Below, piece after piece: positions 51,144-59,349 of a DNA stretch of 64,000 nt. Below the pieces are notes generated by a model. It was not told the DNA's origin. It made no database searches and saw nothing but the letters and a program-made list of their open reading frames with translations. Each line of letters opens with the position of its first letter. Position 1 is the first letter of the stretch. The DNA lies in assembly GCF_010731295.1 (NCBI RefSeq), contig NZ_AP022579.1, positions 5,518,001 through 5,582,000 of the forward strand, given 5' to 3'. The position numbers were made by a program, and so were the translations under genes. This stretch comes from Mycolicibacterium boenickei (GTDB lineage: Bacteria; Actinomycetota; Actinomycetes; Mycobacteriales; Mycobacteriaceae).

Positions 51144-51144
51144 C

Positions 51145-52689
51145 TCAGGCTCCGATCGTGACGGGATTGGGGTGGGTCTTGCCGCGCGGGAAGCACAGGG
51201 CGCCGAGGACGACCGCGGCGGCGATGCTCAGCGGTCCGGCCCATTGCAGGATCGGCATGTCGCCGGTGGGGTTGAAGATCTCCGCGCGTGGCCAGCCGAG
51301 GTTGACGATCATCACCGCGCCGTAGAGCACCGCCAGGATGTTCACCGCGATACCGAACTTGCCGAGTGAGAACAGCGGCAGGCCCTCGGCGTCGACCTGG
51401 TTGCGCTGGGCGGGCCAGCCTTTGAGCCGGCGGTACAGCAGCGGCGCGGTCACCAGGAGGTAGGCCAGGTAGATCAGGATGATGCAGACGCTGGCCAGGG
51501 TCGCGAAAATGGCCGAGTTGCCGACGTTGACCAGCAGCACCCCGATGCACAGCAGGCCGATGAGCACCGAAGGCCAGATCGGGGTGCCGGTGTGGCTGTT
51601 GACCCGGGACAGGATCGACGAGGCCGGCAACCGCCCGTCGCGCGCCATCGAGAACATCAGCCGGGACGCGGCGGTCTGAATTGCCAAGGTGCAGATAGTG
51701 ATCGCGATGGACACGTCGATCAGCAGCACTGTGCCCCACGGCGAGGACAAGACGGTGTCGAGCACGTACGGCAGGCCTTCCGTGGCCAGGCGTCCGTCGG
51801 TCAGGCTCGGGGCCGCCATCAGAGCGCCCAGGATCATCAGCCCGCCGCCGAGCGCGGAGACCGACAGGGCCAGACGGATGGTGCGGGGCGCGACACGACG
51901 CGGGTTGCGGGTCTCCTCGGCGAGTTCGCCGGCAGAACCGAAACCGACCATGACGTAGGCCGCCATCAGGCCCGACATGATCCAGGCCCAGACGTAACCG
52001 GGTTGGCCGCCGGCGTGTCCGGTGTCGAACACGACCTGCGGGCCGCGCTGGGCATGGGTGAAGAACACCCCGATGACCGCGATGACGCCGACGATCTCGC
52101 AGATCACCCCGGCGCTGTTGACGCGTGACATCCATTTGACGCCAAGGCAGTTGATCGTGGTGGTGAGCACCAGCAGAACGGTGCCGAGCAGTACCGCGTT
52201 GGCCGCGCCACTGGGCGAGGTCAATGCCGGGTCGTCCCCGATCACCTGGAAGCCTGACCAGATCGACGGCAGCACCACTTGCAGAGCGATCGCGGCGGCC
52301 GACGCGGTGACGATCTGGGCCAGGATCATGAACCAGCCGCCGAACCAGCCGACCACCTCACCGCCCATCCGACGGGACCACTGATAGATGGCGCCCGAGA
52401 TCGGGTAGCGCGCGGCCAGCTCGGCAAAACACAGTGCGACGAGGAACTGGCCGAGGAACACCGCGGGCCAGGTCCAGAAGAAGGCGGGTCCGCCGAAGCC
52501 GAACCCAAGGCCGAACAACTGGAAGATCGTGGTCAGAATGGACACGAACGAGAAGCCGGCGGCGAAGGATTCGAACTTTCCGAGCCGACGGTGCAACTGC
52601 TGGTCATAACCGAATTCGGCCAGGTCGTCGTGGTCGCTGGAACGGTCGGCGGTCACATCTTTCCGTCGCTCGGTAGCGCTGCTGGTCAT
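51145..52689 (-). CDS. APC superfamily amino-acid/guanidine-type permease
   Basis: 514 residues with about twelve hydrophobic segments. An N-terminal hydrophilic stretch ends in FGYDQQLHRRLGKFESFAAGFSFVSILTTIFQLFG, the start seen in GABA/choline-type APC permeases. LCFAELAARYPISGAIYQWSRRMGG (about residues 91-115) is the APC consensus loop, and GSAGELAEETRNPRRVAPRTI (about 251-271) follows the eighth segment region. It is the first gene of the nitrogen operon and should import its substrate, which by context is guanidine, urea or an amine. A GlnR-like box lies 83-98 bases upstream of its start. Confidence 0.9.
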   Translation of the reverse strand: MTSSATERRKDVTADRSSDHDDLAEFGYDQQLHRRLGKFESFAAGFSFVSILTTIFQLFGLGFGFGGPAFFWTWPAVFLGQFLVALCFAELAARYPISGAIYQWSRRMGGEVVGWFGGWFMILAQIVTASAAAIALQVVLPSIWSGFQVIGDDPALTSPSGAANAVLLGTVLLVLTTTINCLGVKWMSRVNSAGVICEIVGVIAVIGVFFTHAQRGPQVVFDTGHAGGQPGYVWAWIMSGLMAAYVMVGFGSAGELAEETRNPRRVAPRTIRLALSVSALGGGLMILGALMAAPSLTDGRLATEGLPYVLDTVLSSPWGTVLLIDVSIAITICTLAIQTAASRLMFSMARDGRLPASSILSRVNSHTGTPIWPSVLIGLLCIGVLLVNVGNSAIFATLASVCIILIYLAYLLVTAPLLYRRLKGWPAQRNQVDAEGLPLFSLGKFGIAVNILAVLYGAVMIVNLGWPRAEIFNPTGDMPILQWAGPLSIAAAVVLGALCFPRGKTHPNPVTIGA

Positions 52690-52771
52690 AGGCGTTTCTC
52701 TCAGGCTCGGGGCGGTGCCGCCAGCTCCTTAACTGTCACTTGATAGATAAGCGTGTCGGAGTGTCCGAGCT

Positions 52772-52787
52772 GTCACCCACGTGTTTC
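52772..52787 (-). promoter_or_regulatory. GlnR-like box before the nitrogen operon
   Basis: Read on the minus strand: GAAAC-ACGTGG-GTGAC, two half-sites 11 bases apart with the AC-N9-AC spacing described for actinobacterial GlnR boxes. It is 83-98 bases upstream of the permease ATG, a good position for an activator under nitrogen limitation. GlnR itself is not in the window. Confidence 0.5.
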
Positions 52788-52859
52788 GTTCATGTAGCCA
52801 GCGGTAAGCATTGGGTTGCCGAATCCTCACCGGACCCATCGCCTGTCACAATCGCCGAC

Positions 52860-53879
52860 ATGGCCGTGGCTCCGTTGGACGATGCCCGCCGACGCATTGC
52901 GGCGGCGGCCACCGAAAGCGACCTGGTGACGGCCGCGGCCACCGCCCACGATGCGGTGAAGCAGGTGATCGACACCCGGGTCGGGGCAGCCTCGGTCGCC
53001 GAGGCGTGGTCGGCCGTCGCCCGCGCTGCGCTGTCGACCGCGGCGCGGCTGGTGGCCCCCGGGATGGACTGGTATGCCTCGGGCAGCGTCGGCCGCGGCG
53101 ACGCACTACCCGGATCAGACCTGGAAACCGTCGTGGTCCGCAGCTCTGAAGCCACCGCGGAGTCGGCACTGGCCCAGGCTGCGCATGTCCACGATCTGCT
53201 GGCCTGCTGCGGTTTGCGTGCGGACGACAACGGTGCGATCGCTTCACGGGTGCGGTTCAACCGCACCGCCCAGGACTGGGCGATCGGCATCGGACGGTGG
53301 GCCTCCGACCCGGCCGCCGACCGGGGCGTGGTGATGATCGGTCTGCTGGCCGACGCCGTCCCCGTCGAGCCGGTCCTCGGCGGCAACATGGACCTACGCG
53401 ATCAGGTCGGCATTGCGGCGCGGGCGCAGCCCGTCTCGCTGACGGCGATGCTGCAGGATTCCACCTTCGCCCGCGCCTACATCCCGTCCCGGCTACGGGT
53501 GCTGACGTCCGGTGACGCCGGCGTCGACATCAAGCTCGCCGCCGTCGACCCCGTCGTGCGCATCGCGCGCTGGGCCGCACTCAGTTGCGGATCCGACGCG
53601 CTGCCGACCGCCGACCGGATCGCGGCGGCGGCCGGCACCCGCTACCTCGACGCCGACGACGCCCGGGTGCTCGCGAAATGTCACGCCATCGGGTCGAGCA
53701 TCCGCTGGCGGGTACGGGCCGCCAGCTGGAATTCCGACGTCGATGTCGATGAGCGCGTCGAACTGTCCGATCTCCCCCCGCAGGACCGCACCGCCCTGCG
53801 CAGCATCGGCCGCGAACTCACCGGCGTCCGGCGCAAACTCGACTACCTGGCGTCGACCTCGACGTTCTCGTCGTGGTGA
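52860..53879 (+). CDS. nucleotidyltransferase-like protein (DUF294/GlnD-type fold)
   Basis: 339 residues from ATG 52860; the longer frame from 52740 would cover the nitrogen-operon promoter. The catalytic signature of the polymerase-beta-type nucleotidyltransferase fold is WYASGSVGRGDALPGSDLETVVV (71-93): Gly-Ser at 75-76 and the metal-binding Asp87-x-Glu89. The C-terminal part (about 230-339) is helical and Ala/Arg-rich. Proteins of this type transfer nucleotides to proteins or small molecules. Its stop overlaps the Fic gene start, so the two are translationally coupled. Target unknown. Confidence 0.75.
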   Translation: MAVAPLDDARRRIAAAATESDLVTAAATAHDAVKQVIDTRVGAASVAEAWSAVARAALSTAARLVAPGMDWYASGSVGRGDALPGSDLETVVVRSSEATAESALAQAAHVHDLLACCGLRADDNGAIASRVRFNRTAQDWAIGIGRWASDPAADRGVVMIGLLADAVPVEPVLGGNMDLRDQVGIAARAQPVSLTAMLQDSTFARAYIPSRLRVLTSGDAGVDIKLAAVDPVVRIARWAALSCGSDALPTADRIAAAAGTRYLDADDARVLAKCHAIGSSIRWRVRAASWNSDVDVDERVELSDLPPQDRTALRSIGRELTGVRRKLDYLASTSTFSSW

Positions 53880-54667
53880 CCGAGGCCGGGTGTCACGCCC
53901 TGGCCCAGACCGTCGCCGCCGAACGCCTGGAGGGCTGGCGGCCCACTCCCGACCAGATCGAATCCCTGACCGGGCTGCTCACGGGCGCACAGACGTACGG
54001 CGAGTATCTCGGCCGGCACCTTCCGGGCCCTACCCCACCGCCGCGGCGACGAGTGTTCGCCCGCAGGCGGCCATATCTCATCCCGGGAACCTCGCTGCTG
54101 CGCAACAGCTTCGGCGTTCAGGACGCCGACGCGCTCGCGCAGCTGGAGTTCGTGGCGACCGCCGGCCGAATCCTTCAGGTCCACCTGCGCAACCAGGACA
54201 CGGATCTCGATGTCCGTTCACTACATCAACACGTCTTCGGCGATGTGTACGCGTGGGCGGGCGAGCCCCGCATCGTCGAACTCCGCAAGGGCGACAGCAA
54301 TTTCTGGGCGTGTGCTCGCATTCCCCATGCCCTCGAGGAACTGCAACTTGAGATCGGCAGGCTGGCCGACGAAGGTCGCGAGCTCGACGACGGCACATTG
54401 ACCTATCGGCTGGCCCGAATCTATGCCGACTACAACCAGATCCATCCGTTCCGAGAAGGCAACGGGCGCACCGGAACCCTGTTGCTGCACCTGCTCGCCG
54501 GCAGGGCTGGGCGCCGGCTACACCTCGACGACATGTCCCGTTCCGAATGGATCGGTGCATCGCGGGACTCGATGCCGTTCCGGCGCGACGGGCGGGCCGA
54601 CCCGCGGCCGTTCGTGGCGGTGCTGCGCGGGCGTTTACGCATTCAGGGATTCGGATCGGTCAGATAG
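53876..54667 (+). CDS. Fic domain AMP-transferase with antitoxin-like N-terminus
   Basis: 263 residues from GTG 53876, overlapping the previous stop (GTG at 53873 is equally possible). The Fic core is RSLHQHVFGDVYAWAGEPR (114-132), the flap KGDSNF, and the active-site loop HPFREGNGRTG (190-200), complete with His and Asn. LIPGTSLLRNSFGV (68-81) is typical of FicT proteins. The first 45 residues (ALAQTVAAERLEGWRPTPDQIESLTGLL region) resemble the VbhA-type antitoxin helix, with T12-x3-E16 near the inhibitory [S/T]xxxE[G/N] motif but Arg at its last place. It probably AMPylates a protein, with self-inhibition. Confidence 0.88.
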   Translation: MTEAGCHALAQTVAAERLEGWRPTPDQIESLTGLLTGAQTYGEYLGRHLPGPTPPPRRRVFARRRPYLIPGTSLLRNSFGVQDADALAQLEFVATAGRILQVHLRNQDTDLDVRSLHQHVFGDVYAWAGEPRIVELRKGDSNFWACARIPHALEELQLEIGRLADEGRELDDGTLTYRLARIYADYNQIHPFREGNGRTGTLLLHLLAGRAGRRLHLDDMSRSEWIGASRDSMPFRRDGRADPRPFVAVLRGRLRIQGFGSVR

Positions 54668-55242
54668 CGCTGTACCGTCGGCCCGATCCAGGCCACCAGA
54701 TCATCGATACTCGCCGAAGCCATCGGTTCAATCTTGAGCTGATACCGCGCGAATGCCAGACCGACCAGGTGCACGGTCACCAGCTCGGCCCGCAACTCGG
54801 CGTTGTCGACACCGAATTCCGCCGAAACCCGCTGAGCCACCGGCCCCGCCAGGGAATCGTGTAAGAGCTTGCGCGCCAACGGTTGAATCTCGGCTGACCG
54901 GAACACTGTCAACAGGGGGTCGAAGGACGCCCCCGCGTCCCACCGCTCGACGACATCGCGCACCAGGCGTGCGCCGATCTCGTCGGGCCCCTCGTCGAGC
55001 AGGTGCGCCAGCTGGTGCAACGGGTGCTGGGGAGTATCGAGCACCGAGGCGGTGAACAGCCCCTCTTTGTTGCCGAAGTGGTAGTAGACCATTGCGACGT
55101 CCACCCCGGCGTCGGCGGCGATGCCGCGCACGGTCGCTCGTTCGTAGCCGTCGCGCATGAAGTGTTCCCGGGCCGCCTCGACGATCCGCTGCTTGTTCTG
55201 TTGGCCCGTGCGCCACCGGCCGCTGCGCCCGGACTCTGACAT
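54643..55242 (-). CDS. TetR family regulator, divergent from the ICMT-like gene
   Basis: 199 residues. HTH region: NKQRIVEAAREHFMRDGYERATVRGIAADAGVDVAMVYYHFGNKEGLFTASV (about residues 16-67). The C-terminal domain is the TetR_C type common in actinobacteria (GARLVRDVVERWD...FRSAEIQPLARKLL). It overlaps the Fic gene tail-to-tail by 25 bases. Two palindromes of the same design lie in the 89-base gap upstream, so it should repress itself and the methyltransferase-hydroxylase operon. Confidence 0.9.
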   Translation of the reverse strand: MSESGRSGRWRTGQQNKQRIVEAAREHFMRDGYERATVRGIAADAGVDVAMVYYHFGNKEGLFTASVLDTPQHPLHQLAHLLDEGPDEIGARLVRDVVERWDAGASFDPLLTVFRSAEIQPLARKLLHDSLAGPVAQRVSAEFGVDNAELRAELVTVHLVGLAFARYQLKIEPMASASIDDLVAWIGPTVQRYLTDPNP

Positions 55243-55255
55243 GCCCAGAAGTTTA

Positions 55256-55272
55256 GTTCAACAACCGTTGAC
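55256..55272. promoter_or_regulatory. TetR operator copy 1 (imperfect)
   Basis: GTTCAAC-AACC-GTTGACC. Arms TCAAC/GTTGA with a 4-base spacer, 14 bases upstream of the TetR start. It is a weaker version of the site at 55298. Confidence 0.6.
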
Positions 55273-55297
55273 CTATGTGGAAGTCAGGGCGTAGCGT

Positions 55298-55321
55298 TTT
55301 CTTCAACAGTGGTTGAAGAAA
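55298..55321. promoter_or_regulatory. TetR operator copy 2 (perfect)
   Basis: TTTCTTCAAC-AGTG-GTTGAAGAAA: perfect 10-base arms with a 4-base spacer, ending 10 bases before the methyltransferase ATG. The right arm includes its ribosome-binding site region (GAAGAAAGGGG). Confidence 0.8.
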
Positions 55322-55331
55322 GGGGTTCGAC

Positions 55332-55886
55332 ATGACGCAACGGCGACTCTGGTGGCGGCACACGATCTCTGTGCTGATCGCCCCGGCAACGATGACAATC
55401 TTCATTCCGGGCCTGATCATCTGGCTGACCGGCGCAGAAGCCCCCGACCTGGGCACCACGTCGGGCTGGCTGTGCACCATCGCGGGCAGTGCGTTGATCG
55501 CGTTCGGGCTGTGGTTCCTGGTGTGGACGGTCATCCTGTTCGACCGCATCGGCAAGGGCGCCCTGGCCATCGGCTCACCGGTCAACCTGGTGGTGGAAGG
55601 CCCCTACCGGCACGTCCGCAACCCGATGATGACGGCGGTGTTCTGCATCCAGCTCGGTACCGCCGTCGTCATGGCCTCGCCCTGGCTGTTCGGCTGGTTC
55701 GCGCTGTTCTGCACGCTGACGGTGATCGCGATTCCGGCCTTCGAGGAACCTCACCTACGCCGCCGGTTCGGTGCCCCGTACGACGAATTCCGGCGCAACG
55801 TTCCACGATGGATTCCGCGTCCGACCGCCTGGGTTCCCGAGTACCCCGGCCTGGATTCCACCCCAGCGCACGGCCAGGCTCGATGA
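55332..55886 (+). CDS. isoprenylcysteine carboxyl methyltransferase (ICMT)-like membrane protein
   Basis: 184 residues. Several hydrophobic segments (about 11-35, 48-70, 95-125) are followed by the PEMT/ICMT motif: VEGPYRHVRNPMMTAVF about 87-103 and FEEPHLRRRFGAPYDEFRRNVPRWIP about 140-165, which carries the Glu-x2-Leu...Gly...Tyr signature. Such proteins methylate carboxyl, lipid or other small-molecule groups with SAM at the inner membrane. It overlaps the following flavin monooxygenase gene (ATGA), suggesting a paired modification route. Substrate unknown. Confidence 0.85.
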   Translation: MTQRRLWWRHTISVLIAPATMTIFIPGLIIWLTGAEAPDLGTTSGWLCTIAGSALIAFGLWFLVWTVILFDRIGKGALAIGSPVNLVVEGPYRHVRNPMMTAVFCIQLGTAVVMASPWLFGWFALFCTLTVIAIPAFEEPHLRRRFGAPYDEFRRNVPRWIPRPTAWVPEYPGLDSTPAHGQAR

Positions 55887-57352
55887 CTTCAGCGGTTCTG
55901 ATCGTCGGCGCCGGTCCGACCGGGCTCACGATGGCGATCGAGTTGGCCCGGCGTGGCGTCGCCGTCCGCATCGTCGACGGCGCTGCCGCACCGACGACCG
56001 AGACCCGCGCGCTGGGCGTACAGCCGAGAACGCTGGAGTTGTTCGAGAAGTTGGGCCTTGCGAAAGCGTCGGTGGCCGACGGGGTCCCGGTCACCCAATT
56101 CAACGTCTTCAGCGAGGGAAAGCGATTCCTGCACCTGGACATCGGCACGCTGGCCACGCCTCATCCCTACCTGCTGATGCTGCCGCAACCACAGGTGGAA
56201 GCACTGCTGACCGCCCGCCTGGCCGAGCACGGCGTGGCGGTCGAACGTGGCGTCGAACTGACCGCCCTCACCCAGTCAGCCGACGACGTCCGAATCACCC
56301 TGCAGCACCGCACCGGCCTGACCGAGCAGGCCCACGCGCCGTGGGTCATCGGCTGCGACGGCGCCCACAGCACCGTGCGGCACCAGCTCGGGGTACCGTT
56401 CGTCGGCGCGGCTTTCGAGGAGAACTTCGCCGTCGCCGATGTCCACATGGACTGGACGCTGCCGTACGACATCTTCTACTCGTTCCTCAACCGGGGCCGA
56501 TTCGTCGCCTACTTCCCGATGCCCGGCAACCGGCACCGCCTCACCATCGCGTACCGGCCCGGTCAATCCCCCGTCGGCGACGTGACTTTCGAGGAACTGC
56601 AGACGGCGGTGGACCGGTGTGCGCCGGCAGGGGCCCGCGTCGCCCAAGTCAGCTATGCCGGCCGATTTCGCATCAACCAGCGCAAGGTCGCCCGGCATTC
56701 TGTCGGACGAGTGTTCCTCGCCGGCGACGCCGCGCATGTGCATTCCGTGGTGGGCGGGCAGGGAATGAACACGGGCATTCAAGACGCGTTCAACCTGGGC
56801 TGGAAACTGGCGGCCGTGGTACACGGCCAGGCTGCACCCGAGCTGCTGGACAGTTACGCCGCCGAACGCTCTCCGGTGGCGCACCGGCTGGTCAAGGGCA
56901 CTCGGCGAGCAACCCGGATGACCCTGCTGCGCAACCCCATTGCTGCTTTCGGTCGCCGTCATCTGGCACCTCACGTCACCGCGCGGCCCACTGTTCAGCG
57001 AGTCTTGGGGCGCGCCCTGACTCAGCTCGACGTCTCCTACCGCGACGGCACCGGAGGTACCGAAGACGCGCATCTGGAAGTCGGCGACCGCTTCCCACGC
57101 ACCGATGTCCTCGACTCAACCAGGTTCACCCTGCTGCATTCCGGTCCGAAGCCGCGCGGACTCCACGCCGCCATCGGGCCCCATGCCGCCCTGATCGATA
57201 TCCGGCAGGACACCGCTCCGGCAGGCGGCGCGGGACTGACACTCGTGCGTCCCGACGGCTACCTCGCCCTGCTCGACGCCGACGTCCGCGAACTCCGCGG
57301 CTATCTCGACGACACCTTCACCGCCCCCACGGCCGGAGAGCACATCGCGTAG
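55883..57352 (+). CDS. FAD-dependent monooxygenase (PheA/TfdB/RdmE type)
   Basis: 489 residues from ATG 55883. Class A flavoprotein: VGAGPTGLTMAIELARRG at 8-25, GCDGAHSTVR (DG motif) about 153-162, and the GD motif GRVFLAGDAAHVHSVVGGQGMNTG about 276-299. A C-terminal thioredoxin-like part (about 400-489) completes the fold. It hydroxylates phenols or polyketide-like aromatics using NAD(P)H and O2. It is the second gene of the TetR-controlled pair with the ICMT-like protein. It differs from the MhpA-like enzyme at 38419 and lies in no ring-cleavage operon. Confidence 0.9.
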   Translation: MTSAVLIVGAGPTGLTMAIELARRGVAVRIVDGAAAPTTETRALGVQPRTLELFEKLGLAKASVADGVPVTQFNVFSEGKRFLHLDIGTLATPHPYLLMLPQPQVEALLTARLAEHGVAVERGVELTALTQSADDVRITLQHRTGLTEQAHAPWVIGCDGAHSTVRHQLGVPFVGAAFEENFAVADVHMDWTLPYDIFYSFLNRGRFVAYFPMPGNRHRLTIAYRPGQSPVGDVTFEELQTAVDRCAPAGARVAQVSYAGRFRINQRKVARHSVGRVFLAGDAAHVHSVVGGQGMNTGIQDAFNLGWKLAAVVHGQAAPELLDSYAAERSPVAHRLVKGTRRATRMTLLRNPIAAFGRRHLAPHVTARPTVQRVLGRALTQLDVSYRDGTGGTEDAHLEVGDRFPRTDVLDSTRFTLLHSGPKPRGLHAAIGPHAALIDIRQDTAPAGGAGLTLVRPDGYLALLDADVRELRGYLDDTFTAPTAGEHIA

Positions 57353-57399
57353 GCGACGTGAGCGGATGCCCGAACGCCCCGACACCGTGGGCCGTGGCC

Positions 57400-58890
57400 T
57401 CAGTCTGACGGGTCGGAGTCGCGGTGCGCTTCCAGCAGCCGCAGCCACACCTCACTGATGGTCGGGAAGCAGGGCACCGCATGCCAGAGGCGGTCGATGG
57501 GGACCTCCCCGGCGACCGCGACCGTGGCCGCGTGCAGCAATTCGACCACCCCGGGGCCGACAAAGCTGGCTCCGACCAGGATTTCGCGTTCGAGGTCTAC
57601 GACGAGCCGGGCCTGTCCGGTATAGCCGTCAGCGTAGAAGTTCGCTCCGGGAACGGTTTGACCGATGTTGACATCGACGGCCTTCACTCGACGTAGTTGT
57701 TGGGCAGCCTGCGCGTAGGTCAGTCCCACCGAGCCGGCTTCAGGATCGGTGAAGAATGCCTGCGGCACGGCGACGGCGTCCGCCGTGGCGAGATGCGGAC
57801 CCCAGGGTGACGCGTCGAGCGGAAGCCCTTGTGCCCGTGCGCCGATGACGTTGCCAACGATGCGCGCCTGATATTTGCCCTGGTGGGTCAGCAACGCGCG
57901 GTGGTTCGCATCGCCCAGTCCGTACAACCAGTCGCCTCCGACCCCGCGGACAGTGCATGTGTCGTCGACGTCGAGCCATGACCCGGGCAACAGACCGACC
58001 GTCTCCAGTCCGATGTCGGCAGTGTTCGGCGTACGTCCGGTCGCGAAGAGGATCTCATCGACTTCGAGACGGTCCCCGTCATTCAGGATCACTTCGACGG
58101 GCTCTGCCGGTGAGTTGCGCCGCAGCTCGGCGACTGTGACCTGAGTGCGCACGTCGACGCCGGATGCCGAAAGCCCCTGGAGGACATGCTCGCCGACGAA
58201 AGTCTCCATTCTGGGCAGTAGGGCGGCAGTCCGCACCAACAACGTGACCTCGGATCCGAGGCCGCGCCAGGCCGTCGCCATCTCCACTCCGACTCCCCCG
58301 CCACCCACGACCGCCAACCGCGGGGGGACCTCACTGCTGTCAGTGGCTTTGCGATTCGTCCACGGCTTCGCCTCGGCCACACCGGGTATGTCAGGCAGCG
58401 CCGCCGTGCTACCCGTGCACACCGCCACCGCGCGGCGGGCCGTCAACACTCGGGCCTCCCGGCCGGACGCGGCGACCGTGACACGGCGCGGGCCGTCGAG
58501 ACGCCCGTGCCCCCGGATCAGGTCGACACCCATGGCGGCAACCGTTTCGGCCTGGCCGCCGTCATTCCACTCGGTCACATAACGGTCCCGACGGCCGAAC
58601 ACGCCCTTCACGTTGATGGGTTCCGAAACCGCCTCCCGCGCACCGTCTATGCGTTGGGCGTCGGCGACCGCGAGTACCGGGCGCAAGAGCGCCTTGCTCG
58701 GAACGCAACCCCAATAAGAACATTCACCGCCGACGAGTTCGCGCTCGATGACCGCAACGGTCAGGCCTGCGGCGTGTGCCCGGGCGGCGACGGTTTGGCC
58801 CACCGGGCCGGCCCCCAGAACGATGACGTCGTAGATACCGGTGTCGGAGTCCTCGTCTGGCGGGTGTGATTCGGAGTTCTGGATGGTCAA
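57400..58890 (-). CDS. class I pyridine nucleotide-disulfide oxidoreductase
   Basis: 496 residues from TTG 58890. GAGPVG (26-31) binds FAD. The redox-active disulfide is Cys57-x4-Cys62 in GGECSYWGCVPSKALLR. The NAD(P) motif is VVGGGGVGVEMATAW and the second FAD contact is WLYGLGDAN. The dimer-interface segment HAVPCFPTISEVW supplies the His and Glu expected for mercuric-reductase or lipoamide-dehydrogenase-like enzymes. No N- or C-terminal extra Cys is seen, so mercury reduction is unlikely. It lies 3 bases after the VOC gene, as third gene of the DUF427 operon. Disulfide or quinone reduction is inferred. Confidence 0.88.
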   Translation of the reverse strand: MTIQNSESHPPDEDSDTGIYDVIVLGAGPVGQTVAARAHAAGLTVAVIERELVGGECSYWGCVPSKALLRPVLAVADAQRIDGAREAVSEPINVKGVFGRRDRYVTEWNDGGQAETVAAMGVDLIRGHGRLDGPRRVTVAASGREARVLTARRAVAVCTGSTAALPDIPGVAEAKPWTNRKATDSSEVPPRLAVVGGGGVGVEMATAWRGLGSEVTLLVRTAALLPRMETFVGEHVLQGLSASGVDVRTQVTVAELRRNSPAEPVEVILNDGDRLEVDEILFATGRTPNTADIGLETVGLLPGSWLDVDDTCTVRGVGGDWLYGLGDANHRALLTHQGKYQARIVGNVIGARAQGLPLDASPWGPHLATADAVAVPQAFFTDPEAGSVGLTYAQAAQQLRRVKAVDVNIGQTVPGANFYADGYTGQARLVVDLEREILVGASFVGPGVVELLHAATVAVAGEVPIDRLWHAVPCFPTISEVWLRLLEAHRDSDPSD

Positions 58891-58893
58891 TGG

Positions 58894-59349
58894 TCAATCC
58901 GTTCCGTGTGTAGTCGTTGGGTGGTGGTCACGTTCCTGTAGCACCCAGGAGTTGCCGTCGGGGTCAAGGAAGTCGGCGAAGCTCGCGTAATCCGACCGGT
59001 TCGGATCAACACCAGGCCGGAAGCCACCACGCCACCCGCCGTCGGCGTCTTTGTGCACGATGTCACCGACGGCGACACCGCGTCCGATGAGCTCGTCCCG
59101 ATAGCCTTCGATATCCGATACCACCAGGTAGATGCCGCGTTGGCTGCCCGGCACGGCGTCTGTCAATCCGACTCCGAACTGGATTGAGGTGCCTGACCCG
59201 GGCGGCGTCAGTTGGACCACGCGAAATTCAGGCGTCGGTGCGTAGTCCACATCGAGTACGAAACCGACCTGATCCCGATAGAAGCGCAACGACCGGTCCG
59301 GGTCGGACACCGGCACGGTGATGACTTCGAGCCTGGCCTGGATCGTCAC
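58894..59349 (-). CDS. VOC (glyoxalase/bleomycin-resistance) family protein
   Basis: 151 residues from GTG 59349, which overlaps the DUF427 stop (GTGA); longer frames lie inside that gene. A vicinal-oxygen-chelate fold: VITVPVSDPDRSLRFYRDQVGFVLDVD (9-35), IYLVVSDIEGYRDELIGRGV, and the C-terminal FADFLDPDGNSWVLQER. Only one fold unit is present, so it acts as a dimer. Functions in the family range from thiol-dependent isomerisation to antibiotic sequestration and cannot be chosen. The operon context with a redox enzyme suggests detoxification. Confidence 0.85.
   Translation of the reverse strand: MTIQARLEVITVPVSDPDRSLRFYRDQVGFVLDVDYAPTPEFRVVQLTPPGSGTSIQFGVGLTDAVPGSQRGIYLVVSDIEGYRDELIGRGVAVGDIVHKDADGGWRGGFRPGVDPNRSDYASFADFLDPDGNSWVLQERDHHPTTTHGTD

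Noticed and set aside
52690..52800. Guanidine or other riboswitch upstream of the permease
   Set aside because: The leader before the ATG is short. I cannot find the conserved bases of guanidine-I, -II or -III or of TPP switches; GAGAG near the start is better read as the ribosome-binding site.
57400..58890. Mercuric reductase
   Set aside because: The active-site disulfide is present, but there is no N-terminal heavy-metal domain or C-terminal Cys pair, and no mer gene is nearby.
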